Assembly (NCBI GenBank): GCA_964348185.1
Contig: CAYGBW010000002.1
Coordinates: 1-18,587, forward strand
Direction: 5' to 3'
DNA: 18,587 nt
DNA from: CAYGBW01 sp964348185
Lineage (GTDB): Bacteria; Desulfobacterota; BSN033; WVXP01
This document shows, piece by piece, positions 1-6,461 of the stretch. The notes under the pieces are model-generated. The model was not told the DNA's origin. It saw nothing but the letters and a program-made list of their open reading frames with translations, and did no database searches. The translations under genes were made by a program, and so were the position numbers. How positions within the stretch are numbered: the stretch's first letter is position 1; each line of letters starts with the position of its first letter.

Positions 1-1100
1 AGAATGAGGTAAACCGCGACAAAGAGAAGCGCTGATACAAAGGGTGGGAAGCGCAAGGGTATTTCCGATATCATGGAGGAGAGAATCCCCTGCTCCTCAA
101 GATTGGTGCTTGAGTGAACAACAGGAGGCCTCAAGGCCAGAATCTCGCTCCAAAAGGCGCGCCTGCCGGCCCAATCGGTAAACGGAGGGCTCATGTAGTC
201 AACAGCAAAAAAAAGGACCCGTCCCAACCCGATCTCCTTCTGGATGAGAACCGCCGTGTCGCCCTCCTTGAGCAGAGCCGCGGACTCCTCGACGTTAGCG
301 TTCACGATCAGAAACGGATCGGGGCTGGTCAGTCTCTGGCCACAGAACGCTTCCAAAGAAGTGAGTTCAGAAGTCTCTTTAAATCCCAATATATTCACCG
401 GCAGGAGGCGCCTTGTCCTTTCCTCCAAAAAGGGTCCGGTGTTATGCGATCCGGCTGTGATGAGGTAGCCCCCTTTCCTTATCCATTCAGTCAAAGCGAT
501 AAACTGTCTTTCCCTAAGGTGCCTCAGGGCGCTGGCATGGAGAATGAGCATTTCCACCCCGTCATAGCCATACCAGGTTTCCGGCAGGAACGGGGCTCGT
601 GAGCTAACGGCCTGCACCCCCTTTGGCAGGCCAGACAAAAAGCCCGGGGCAATTCTGGTCCCCAAGACGAGGATCAAACCCTCGGTCGTATAGCGAGCCC
701 TCAGGTCCACGGAAGTGGAAAGAATCGTCTTTTCAGCCTGTCGCACTCGAATGATCACGGGATGGGTGTATGAATCAATAAAAACGGCAAAGGAGTAGAG
801 TTTCTTTGAATTCGTGGGAAGTTCCACATCCATCGAATAGGTGGTATCATGGACATCCCGACGGTATTCACTCCCAGAAGTGACGACGACCTCTAAAGTT
901 CCGTTAGTGGCCCTGCCTCTGTTTTCAAGCGTGACATTTAAGGGGGTCCAGCGGTCTAGCTGGAAGAGACCGTTGAACCCGAGGGAGTACTCCATCCCGA
1001 TGGGGGCGGAAGAGGCGGGAATAGGCCAGACAAGGAGGACGAAAAAGAGAGGCCCGAAGAGGTATTTAAAGAAGTTGAAAAAGGACCGATGTAGGACCAT
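1..1100 (-). CDS. Secreted/membrane-anchored protein with glutamine-amidotransferase-like region (partial, runs off left edge)
   Basis: Reading the minus strand from ATG at 1100 gives an uninterrupted frame of about 366 codons that leaves the window with no stop. The first 32 residues are a signal peptide or anchor: basic start, hydrophobic core at about residues 14-28, and an A-S-S-A cleavage site before Pro33. A beta-rich region follows (WTPLNVTLENRG, about 51-62), as in secreted Ig-like domains. The stretch around residues 176-215 (WYGYDGVEMLILH ... LTEWIRKGGYLI) resembles the flavodoxin/glutamine amidotransferase-like fold of large membrane proteins found near MoxR-DUF58 gene clusters. 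A new hydrophobic segment (FPPFVSALLFVAVYLI) begins at the edge, suggesting a C-terminal membrane anchor. The frame stays open upstream of 1100, but the signal peptide and a GAGG about 10 bases upstream favour ATG 1100. Exact family and function are unknown; the MoxR link is inference because the neighbours lie outside the window. Confidence 0.8.
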   Translation of the reverse strand, partial: MVLHRSFFNFFKYLFGPLFFVLLVWPIPASSAPIGMEYSLGFNGLFQLDRWTPLNVTLENRGRATNGTLEVVVTSGSEYRRDVHDTTYSMDVELPTNSKKLYSFAVFIDSYTHPVIIRVRQAEKTILSTSVDLRARYTTEGLILVLGTRIAPGFLSGLPKGVQAVSSRAPFLPETWYGYDGVEMLILHASALRHLRERQFIALTEWIRKGGYLITAGSHNTGPFLEERTRRLLPVNILGFKETSELTSLEAFCGQRLTSPDPFLIVNANVEESAALLKEGDTAVLIQKEIGLGRVLFFAVDYMSPPFTDWAGRRAFWSEILALRPPVVHSSTNLEEQGILSSMISEIPLRFPPFVSALLFVAVYLI

Positions 1101-1330
1101 CCGGCTGCCTCTGACTTGGAGAACGCTTTGCCACCCTTTCTTGTCAGCGAGACAAACCTCACGTTCCAACATACGGAGAAATGCACCCATAGTCAAGGGG
1201 GAGATTCCACTGGAGTTTTCTGAGTTTTTGGCTTCCACGGGTCGGACTGTGGCCCAAATCCCTTCGAGTCGTTTATCCTCACCCGGGGGGGCGAGTTCCG
1301 GGTACGAAGTGGCGCAAGCACCCAATCCCA

Positions 1331-1592
1331 GAGGGGAGCCTCGTGCAGAACGCGCTTGACGGTTGCCACTTCGATGTGACAGTATCGAGGGGTGCCAAGG
1401 TTAGCTCGATTAGATGCCCCTGGGGTTTTGTCCTGGCTGGCCGGTAAGGGGTTGGGGTATTCCGAGGCGGAGGTTGCTCGGGGCATAGGGGTGACGAATT
1501 CATGTGTAACCAGAGCGGCTTCAGAAGGAGAAGCTCTGCACATGAAAAAGTATGTCTGAGGAGCCAAGCACGTTCTGCACGAGCCTCCCCTA
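1331..1592. repeat. 262-bp element bounded by 26-bp imperfect inverted repeats
   Basis: The arm at 1331-1356 matches the reverse complement of 1567-1592 at about 23 of 26 positions; the shared core is CTCGTGCAGAACG. The roughly 210 bases between them hold no convincing gene. A minus frame at 1193-1606 is open, but its protein is low-complexity and unrecognisable. The arrangement suits a non-autonomous mobile element (MITE) or its relic. No clear target-site duplication is visible. The 1101-1764 gap otherwise contains only the promoter region of the toxin-antitoxin module. Confidence 0.5.
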
Positions 1593-1690
1593 TTATACAT
1601 CGTCACCCAGGTTTACTCCCACATCACCCCCGAGGAGCGAGCCCGGAGCGTGAGTGGGTTGTAGAGTGAGAATGAAAAGTCATGACCAAG

Positions 1691-1719
1691 TTGACTATTC
1701 TCAAATAGTCTGCTATGTA
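1691..1719 (+). promoter_or_regulatory. Sigma70-type promoter of the RHH/ParE module
   Basis: A -35 box TTGACT (1691-1696) and a -10 box TATGTA (1714-1719) are separated by 17 bp, and TGC just before the -10 gives an extended -10. The antitoxin start lies about 45 bases downstream. Confidence 0.6.
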
Positions 1720-1731
1720 TATGGAGTATAC
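1693..1731. promoter_or_regulatory. Two palindromic operators for toxin-antitoxin autoregulation
   Basis: A perfect 7-bp inverted repeat, GACTATT-CTCA-AATAGTC (1693-1710), sits between the -35 and -10 boxes. A second, GTATA-TGGAG-TATAC (1717-1731), overlaps the -10 and the presumed start of transcription. RHH antitoxins usually bind such sites as paired dimers, so binding here would block RNA polymerase. Assigning the sites to the downstream antitoxin is inference from position. Confidence 0.55.
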
Positions 1732-1764
1732 AATGTCCACTCAGTAAACGTGAGGTAGGTTTTG

Positions 1765-2010
1765 ATGAAAACAGCGAACATATCAGCTCGTCTCGACCGT
1801 GAGGTGGCAAGAAAACTAGACCTCCTGGCAAAAGCCACTGCCAGGTCCAAATCCTTTTTGGTGGCCAAAGCGGTTGAAGCCTACGTGAACGATCAGGCAT
1901 GGCAAATCGAGGCCATTCAAGAGGGGATCAAAGAAGCCGACAAAGGGGATTTTGCTACCGATAAGGAAGTGACGAGCGCTTTCAAAAAGTGGGGCGTGAA
2001 TGCAGATTAG
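1765..2010 (+). CDS. Ribbon-helix-helix antitoxin (CopG/ParD/RelB-like)
   Basis: An 81-residue protein. Its N-terminus (ANISARLDREVARKLDLLAK) is the beta strand plus first helix of a ribbon-helix-helix DNA-binding fold, followed by the second helix (RSKSFLVAKAVEAYV, about 27-41). The acidic C-terminal half (IEAIQEGIKEADKGDFATDKEV) is typical of the toxin-wrapping tail. ATG 1765 is preferred over the adjacent TTG at 1762 because a GAGGT ribosome site lies 8 bases upstream. The gene overlaps the next by 11 bases, as in many type II modules. Its expected roles are to neutralise the downstream toxin and to repress the shared promoter through the palindromes at 1693-1731. Confidence 0.88.
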   Translation: MKTANISARLDREVARKLDLLAKATARSKSFLVAKAVEAYVNDQAWQIEAIQEGIKEADKGDFATDKEVTSAFKKWGVNAD

Positions 2011-2284
2011 GTGGCTCCGGCTTGCCTTACAGGACCTGGAAGAGGTCGCTGGATTCATTTCCCAGGATAACCCTGAAGCAGCAAGGGTGCTCGTCAAACG
2101 GATATGGGATGCCGCTCAGACTCTTGCCGAGCATCCGCACTCGGGCCGAGCCGGCCGGGTACCAGGAACCCGGGAGCTCGTCATCGGAGGCACCCAGTAC
2201 ATCCTTCCCTACCGTGTGGTTGAAAATGAAGTGCAAATCCTTCGTGTACTGCATGGAGCGAAGAAGTGGCCCAAGCGCTTGTAA
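2000..2284 (+). CDS. ParE/RelE superfamily toxin
   Basis: A 94-residue protein. It begins with the characteristic strand-helix start (IRWLRLALQDLEEVAGFISQ), has the helix-turn RIWDAAQTLAEHPHSGRAGRV in the middle, and ends with strands around RELVIGGTQYILPYRV and VQILRVLHGAKKWP. Length and motifs are complete for a ParE-type member. ParE toxins attack DNA gyrase whereas RelE toxins cleave ribosome-bound mRNA; the sequence resembles the ParE side (HPHSGR ... LRVLHGAKKWP), but the target cannot be fixed from sequence. Translation is probably coupled to the antitoxin, whose stop it overlaps. Its stop codon lies at the junction with a broken PIN toxin gene on the opposite strand. Confidence 0.88.
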   Translation: MQIRWLRLALQDLEEVAGFISQDNPEAARVLVKRIWDAAQTLAEHPHSGRAGRVPGTRELVIGGTQYILPYRVVENEVQILRVLHGAKKWPKRL

Positions 2285-2538
2285 GAAGAAGAAACAGCCG
2301 GCAACCTCGCAGCCTCGGTCAATTCTGCCTTTACAATAAGCAACTCAAGAATTGAGCTCAGATCGACACCTGGAAACCGCTTTGCCAGCGATTCTCCTAC
2401 CTCTCGGTATTCCCGGAGTATTTCCTCTGATATCACCAGTTGAATCCTGTCCTCCCGCCATGCTTTGAGAATCTCATAGGGAGGCCCTCTGAAAAACACG
2501 CCAGAGACAAACACGTTCGTATCGAGTACGACTCTCAC
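2209..2538 (-). pseudogene. PIN-domain toxin, C-terminally truncated by fusion to the ParE 3' end
   Basis: The first 75-80 residues are a clear PIN-domain toxin of the COG1569 type: MRVVLDTNVFVSGVFFRGPP with the first catalytic Asp at residue 6, then QLVISEEILREYREV and PGVDLSSILELLIVKAELTEA. After about residue 82 the frame runs into the antisense of the ParE gene (RLGHFFAPCSTRR ...). The expected second half, with the DPDDDKF and SGDKDLL-like acidic motifs that complete the metal site of a roughly 135-residue enzyme, is absent. The product is therefore probably inactive. The GTG start overlaps the stop of the preceding antitoxin remnant (GTGA), as in intact modules. The breakpoint lies near 2285-2305. 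Confidence 0.75.
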
Positions 2539-2675
2539 TTGCGGCCCCGCACCCGGGCAACCGCCGCGCTGATGTCTGACCGTTTCATACCGGCTCTTCT
2601 GGCCTGTTTTCGCGCTTCAGAAATGAGATAATCGAGCTCAAATCCGCTCTCTAACCAGATCCAGAACGGCCTATT
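2535..2675 (-). pseudogene. Remnant of the antitoxin partner of the PIN toxin
   Basis: A minus-strand frame opens after a stop at 2676-2678 and ends in TGA overlapping the GTG of the PIN gene. It reads FELDYLISEARKQARRAG, then MKRSDISAAVARVRGRK, like the C-terminal tail of antitoxins coupled to COG1569-type toxins. No DNA-binding N-terminal domain and no good start codon precede it; the only ATG would leave 17 residues. It is either N-terminally truncated or frameshifted. Together with the cut PIN gene it makes this module look degraded at both ends. Confidence 0.5.
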
Positions 2676-2784
2676 TCATAATATCGCAGCTATGTTCCAG
2701 TTAGGCCTTCTAAGACGGAAAAAGTCTTCCACGCGCCGAGGTTGTTATCGGCCCTAATTCTCGGGGAAAGATGTACCCTCATAC

Positions 2785-2861
2785 GTAGGGGCGGGCTTTA
2801 TGCCCGCCCGTGGCGGCGCTTTTGAGTGTGCTTTTCGGGCGGGCATAAAGCCCGCCCCTAC
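2785..2861. repeat. 77-bp palindromic repeat, copy 1
   Basis: 26-bp perfect inverted arms at 2785-2810 and 2836-2861 (core GGGGCGGGCTTTATGCCCGCC) flank a 25-bp loop. A second 77-bp copy lies at 9781-9857 with identical arms and a loop that matches in the opposite orientation. Short open frames crossing it (containing AGIKPAPT) are artefacts of the repeat, not genes. It probably forms a strong hairpin and behaves as a REP/MITE-like dispersed element. Confidence 0.9.
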
Positions 2862-2935
2862 AGAAAAAAGTCGACTTCCATTGTCTTTCCGATATTCACT
2901 CTGCTGCAAATGTTGGCGAAGAGCCCGGGGTTGGA

Positions 2936-2964
2936 TTGACAGGGAGGTGAAAGGGGTGTATAAT
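2936..2964 (+). promoter_or_regulatory. Consensus sigma70 promoter of the GntR regulator
   Basis: The -35 TTGACA (2936-2941) and -10 TATAAT (2959-2964) both match consensus at six of six positions and are separated by exactly 17 bp. Transcription should start near 2971, about 38 bases before the regulator ATG. Such a strong promoter is expected to need tight repression. Confidence 0.85.
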
Positions 2965-2984
2965 TGGTCTGACAGTCTAACCAA
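2964..2984. promoter_or_regulatory. GntR/FadR-type palindromic operator overlapping the promoter
   Basis: A 21-bp dyad reads TTGGT, two bases, GAC, one base, GTC, two bases, ACCAA, so 16 of 20 non-central bases are symmetric. It begins at the last base of the -10 box and covers the expected transcription start. TGGT...ACCA half-sites are typical of FadR-subfamily regulators. Autorepression by the adjacent gene product is the simplest reading. Confidence 0.65.
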
Positions 2985-3008
2985 AAATCCTCATTTTCGG
3001 CTCCGATT

Positions 3009-3707
3009 ATGTCTCCTCTGCTCAAACAGGTCAAGAAAGAAAAGATATACGAGGACATTGTCAGGCAGATTAGCCGCCTGATCAAGAATGGAAAGTTCAA
3101 GACAGGGGATAGATTGCCTCCTGAAAGGGATCTGGCTCAGACCTTTAAAGTCTCGAGGGCTTCGGTGCGCGAGGCGATTCGGGTCCTGGAGTCCGAGGGG
3201 TTGGTGAAGACCCGGGTGGGCGACGGGACCTATGTGGAAGCGAGTTCTGTTGAAGATCTGGTGAAGCCCCTTGCAGCGGCTATGGTTGTGGGCAGAGAAA
3301 GCCTCGTGGAGATCTTTTCGGTGCGAAAGATGATCGAACCGGAACTTGCCTTCCTCGCTGCAGAGAGGGCGACGGGCGATGAGATTTCGGAGTTGAAGCG
3401 CATTTTGGATCATCAGAAAAAACAAGTTCGAAAGCGGCGTCTCGTTACCGAGATGGACTATTCCTTCCATCTGCTTTTGGCAAAGATGGCCAAGAGCGAG
3501 GTCTTTTTGAGGGTCTATAAGACCTTGACTGAACTGACGAATCAGACAAGGGAGGAGTTTCTCCAGGAGGGCGATCGGCCCCAAAAATCGGTCGGGGGTC
3601 ATGAAGAAATCATATCAGCCATCGAGAAAAGGGACCCTGCCCTTGCGAAGAAGGCCATGTCCCATCACCTCATGACCATCGAACGAGAAACGCTGAAGGC
3701 CAGCTGA
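3009..3707 (+). CDS. FadR-subfamily GntR transcriptional regulator (FCD effector domain)
   Basis: A 232-residue, full-length repressor-type protein. The winged helix-turn-helix spans about residues 9-80 (RLPPERDLAQTFKVSRASVR, then REAIRVLESEGLVKTRVGDG). The C-terminal all-helical FCD domain carries the usual metal/ligand set Asp150, His154, His198 and His220, so it probably binds a carboxylic acid effector through a metal ion. It has its own consensus promoter and an overlapping palindrome. No clear Shine-Dalgarno precedes ATG 3009, yet no other start is plausible because residues from LLKQVKKEKIYEDIV onward are conserved family sequence. It lies upstream of the AAA ATPase and the oxalate/2-oxoacid oxidoreductase operon on the same strand. 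Control of those genes, perhaps with oxalate or a related acid as effector, is inference. Confidence 0.9.
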   Translation: MSPLLKQVKKEKIYEDIVRQISRLIKNGKFKTGDRLPPERDLAQTFKVSRASVREAIRVLESEGLVKTRVGDGTYVEASSVEDLVKPLAAAMVVGRESLVEIFSVRKMIEPELAFLAAERATGDEISELKRILDHQKKQVRKRRLVTEMDYSFHLLLAKMAKSEVFLRVYKTLTELTNQTREEFLQEGDRPQKSVGGHEEIISAIEKRDPALAKKAMSHHLMTIERETLKAS

Positions 3708-3763
3708 GAAAGTCGCAGGCCCAAACATGTTTAGAACATTAGAAAATTCGAATTTTGATATTG

Positions 3764-3817
3764 TCCTTCGACTTGGCTCAGGATGGTGAGTCCTTCGACT
3801 CTGCTCAGGACCGTGAG
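3764..3817. repeat. 27-bp tandem direct repeat (two units)
   Basis: Units at 3764-3790 and 3791-3817 share TCCTTCGACT..GCTCAGGA..GTGAG and differ at 4 of 27 positions. The flank continues with CTTGTCGAACGG. This is a familiar type of dispersed intergenic repeat in deltaproteobacterial-like genomes. The rest of the 3708-3947 gap is AT-rich, with recurring TTTTGAATTT tracts. It contains a TTGACA at 3879-3884, but I see no convincing -10 for the ATPase gene. Confidence 0.75.
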
Positions 3818-3947
3818 CTTGTCGAACGGCTCGTCGAACCATTTCGGGTTTTGAATTTCGTGCTTCGAGTTTTGAATTTTGACATCTCCATACGGACGAT
3901 CAATTTTAGTGTAACTTTTGTAAACTACTTCTGGGACGTAATAAGAG

Positions 3948-6140
3948 ATGGTTAAAGAAACAAAACCAGGTTCTGTCTCCGAAAGAAGAATGCTCGTTGT
4001 CCATGAAGCTCCGATTGATGACGTGGGCAAAAGGATTGCGAGAATTCAGCCGGAGGATATGGCGGAGCTCGGTGTTAAGGTCGGTGACGTGGTCGAGATC
4101 CGGGGTTCCAGCAAAACCGTGGCCAAGGTTTTGCCCATTACAAACGCCTTCCTCGACAGGAGGGCGATTCAGATGGACGGTTTGACCCGGGAAAACGCCG
4201 GTGTTGCTCTGGATGATTTCGTTGAAATCAGAAAAACCGTACATCATCCGGCGGAGACCCTGCTGATTTCTCCTGTTGATGTGACCAGACCGCTGCCACA
4301 GGAAGATGAGGCCCAGCAATTGACAGGAATCATTGGTGGTCTCCCCGTGATTGTGGGTGACAGACTGGAGGTCCCCCTGTTTGGATACGGTCGTCAGTAC
4401 TTTCTGGTGGAAGGGACGATCCCGCAAGGAACGGTTGTGGTCAACGCAAACACCCAGGTCAAGGTGAAACAGCCTGACATCTCTGGCGAGCGGGCTTCCC
4501 GGGTCTCCTATGAAGACGTGGGGGGGTTGGATGCCGAGCTGCAAAGGGTCAGAGAGATTATTGAATACCCGATGAAATATCCGGGCCTCTTTGAAAAACT
4601 GGGAATTGAAGCGCCGAAAGGCCTACTTCTCATCGGTCCCTCGGGTACAGGCAAGACACTGATTGCCAGGGCCGTTGCCAGTGAGGTGAAAGCCCACTTC
4701 ATCCACATCAACGGCCCGGAAATCATGAACAAGTTCTATGGTGAAAGCGAAGCCAGGTTGAGGCAGTTTTTTGATGAGGCGAGGGAAAATGCACCGAGCA
4801 TCATTTTTATCGATGAAATCGATGCCATTGTCCCCAAACGGACAGAGTCGATTGGAAGTGTTGAAAAACGGGTTGTGGCGCAGCTTCTGGTTCTACTCGA
4901 TGGCCTGGTCATCCGAGGCAAGGTCGTCGTGATCGGGGCGACCAATGCGCCAAATCTACTGGATCCGGCGCTGAGAAGGCCTGGGCGGTTCGATCGAGAG
5001 ATTATGATCAATCCACCGAACCGGCTTGCCAGGCTGGAGATACTGAAAATCCATACCCGGACGATGCCCCTTCATTCGGACGTGGACCTTGAAAAGCTCG
5101 GTGAGATCACCCACGGGTTTGTGGGGGCAGATCTTGCGACCCTGGCCAAAGAGGCCGGTATGGTGGCCCTTCGGCGAATTCTCTCTCAGATGCGCAGCCA
5201 GGGCGAGGACTTTGCAGAGGCAGATCGGGTCGAAGTTCGTGTCGAAAATAGGGATTTCTTGTCGGCTTACAAAGAGATCGAACCCAGTGCCCTGAGAGAA
5301 TTCTTACCGGAAAGGCCCGGGATTAAACTGAGCGATGTGGGCGGATTAAAAGGCATCAAAAGGGACCTCCTTTCTCTGATCGGGCTACGGTTGAACCTGT
5401 CGGGGGATGATAAACCCATTGATGGGGGAATGTTGCCCAGGGGGCTCTTTTTTGTCGGTCCTCCTGGGACAGGAAAGACACGGCTGGCCAAGGCGATTGC
5501 CGGTGAGTTGGAGATACCCCTCATCAACCTCTACAGCTCGGTCCTCTTCTCTCGCTGGGTCGGGGAGTCTGAAAGACAACTCGAAGAGGTGTTTAGGAAG
5601 GCGAAGCACGTTGCTCCGTGCATTCTACTGTTGGATGAGGTGGAGGCAATCGCCCCGGTCAGGAGAACGACCGATGACTCGGGCGTAACGCAGAGGATTG
5701 TCAGTCAGCTCTCCAGAGAGATCGATGAAGCAAAGGATTTCAAGGACTTGATAATTATTGCCACCACCAATCGCATGGATCTCGTAGACCCAGCATTGAT
5801 CCAATCAGGCCGTTTTGACTACATCGTCAGATTTCATCAGCCTGACAAGGAGGAGAGGTTTGAGATCTTCAAGATTCACGCCAAGGACTTGGGCGTTCAA
5901 CCCCCGGATTTGAAGAGGCTGGCAAGAATGAGTGAGGGATTTGTGGGGTCAGACATTGAGAATGTGTGCCGAAGAGTTCGTTTGGCAGCGATGCAGAGGT
6001 ATGATCCTAGTCAGGCTGCGGAAGCCCTGAGCGTTGATAGGGAGGATTTTCAAAAGGCATTGGAGGCGGTCAGAGAGCGGGTTCATATGGGCCGATCAAT
6101 CGGAGATGGGGGAAAGGAGGATGTACCGAGTTGCCACTGA
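3948..6140 (+). CDS. CDC48/VCP-like AAA ATPase with two ATPase rings
   Basis: A 730-residue protein with the full CDC48 layout: an N-terminal double-psi barrel/CDC48_N region (about 12-185), then D1 and D2 AAA modules. D1 has Walker A GPSGTGKT at 230-237 and Walker B IIFIDEID at 285-292 (Asp289, Glu290), with an arginine-finger segment DPALRRPGRFDRE. D2 has Walker A GPPGTGKT at 504-511 and Walker B ILLLDEVE at 559-566. The family uses ATP to unfold or extract proteins. It is universal in archaea and eukaryotes and patchy in bacteria. Oddities: Ser replaces the usual Pro in the D1 P-loop, and the D2 finger segment reads DPALIQSGRFDY, keeping only the second arginine. The last codons (S-C-H-stop) come from the end of a MITE-like repeat, so the native C-terminus seems to have been replaced. 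Partner and substrate are unknown. Confidence 0.92.
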   Translation: MVKETKPGSVSERRMLVVHEAPIDDVGKRIARIQPEDMAELGVKVGDVVEIRGSSKTVAKVLPITNAFLDRRAIQMDGLTRENAGVALDDFVEIRKTVHHPAETLLISPVDVTRPLPQEDEAQQLTGIIGGLPVIVGDRLEVPLFGYGRQYFLVEGTIPQGTVVVNANTQVKVKQPDISGERASRVSYEDVGGLDAELQRVREIIEYPMKYPGLFEKLGIEAPKGLLLIGPSGTGKTLIARAVASEVKAHFIHINGPEIMNKFYGESEARLRQFFDEARENAPSIIFIDEIDAIVPKRTESIGSVEKRVVAQLLVLLDGLVIRGKVVVIGATNAPNLLDPALRRPGRFDREIMINPPNRLARLEILKIHTRTMPLHSDVDLEKLGEITHGFVGADLATLAKEAGMVALRRILSQMRSQGEDFAEADRVEVRVENRDFLSAYKEIEPSALREFLPERPGIKLSDVGGLKGIKRDLLSLIGLRLNLSGDDKPIDGGMLPRGLFFVGPPGTGKTRLAKAIAGELEIPLINLYSSVLFSRWVGESERQLEEVFRKAKHVAPCILLLDEVEAIAPVRRTTDDSGVTQRIVSQLSREIDEAKDFKDLIIIATTNRMDLVDPALIQSGRFDYIVRFHQPDKEERFEIFKIHAKDLGVQPPDLKRLARMSEGFVGSDIENVCRRVRLAAMQRYDPSQAAEALSVDREDFQKALEAVRERVHMGRSIGDGGKEDVPSCH

Positions 6141-6328
6141 AAAATGCCCTTTCGCTCTCTGAACGAAGTTTTTGACCCGTTCTAAGGCTCGGTCGTTCGA
6201 TCTTCCGAACTCGGCCTTGCGGCCTCAGACAGCGGAATCTCGCCCCTTCGGGGACACTCCCTTCGCCAAGACGGGTGGCCCCAAAAACTTCCTAATGTTC
6301 GCTACAAGGGCATTTCTCAGTGGCAACT
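6129..6328. mobile_element. MITE-like element of about 200 bp with 23-bp terminal inverted repeats
   Basis: 6129-6151 matches the reverse complement of 6306-6328 at 22 of 23 bases (AGTTGCCACTGA.AAATGCCC). Weaker similarity continues inward to a shared GAAGTTTTTG about 40 bases in. The interior has GC hairpins (GGCCTTGCGGCC; CCCCTTCGGGG). The left terminus lies inside the ATPase frame and supplies its stop codon. A 74-codon frame across the element (6172-6396) is a repeat artefact. No promoter for the following operon could be identified in 6141-6461, so the operon may depend on read-through or on an unrecognised site. Confidence 0.7.
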
Positions 6329-6461
6329 ACCTGGAGGAAGAGCCCCAGAGTGATACTGCGACAGAGAGGGGGTGGGAGAGTGATTTGAAAGGGTAACGAT
6401 ATTCTCTTTGCTCTCTCCTCATGGCAGAAACACAAGAATCTCTTGGAAGGAGGATTTCTGG

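Noticed and set aside
114..602. 162-codon plus-strand open frame (and another at 841-1359)
   Set aside because: Both are shadows of the minus-strand membrane-protein gene or its flank. The minus frame has a signal peptide and coherent protein sequence; these do not.
1193..1606. 137-codon minus-strand frame
   Set aside because: No recognisable domain; it crosses the inverted-repeat element and its composition is that of non-coding GC-rich DNA.
2754..2984. Short frames containing AGIKPAPT/GAGFMPAR (also 9675-9881)
   Set aside because: They are translations of the 77-bp palindromic repeat, not genes.
3764..3817. CRISPR array suggested by a repeated 27-bp unit
   Set aside because: Only two directly abutting units with no spacers and no cas genes.
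3879..3908. Promoter for the ATPase gene using TTGACA at 3879-3884
   Set aside because: No acceptable -10 box lies 16-18 bp downstream.
6172..6396. 74-codon frame downstream of the ATPase
   Set aside because: It lies within the MITE-like element, with no ribosome site and a repeat-derived sequence.
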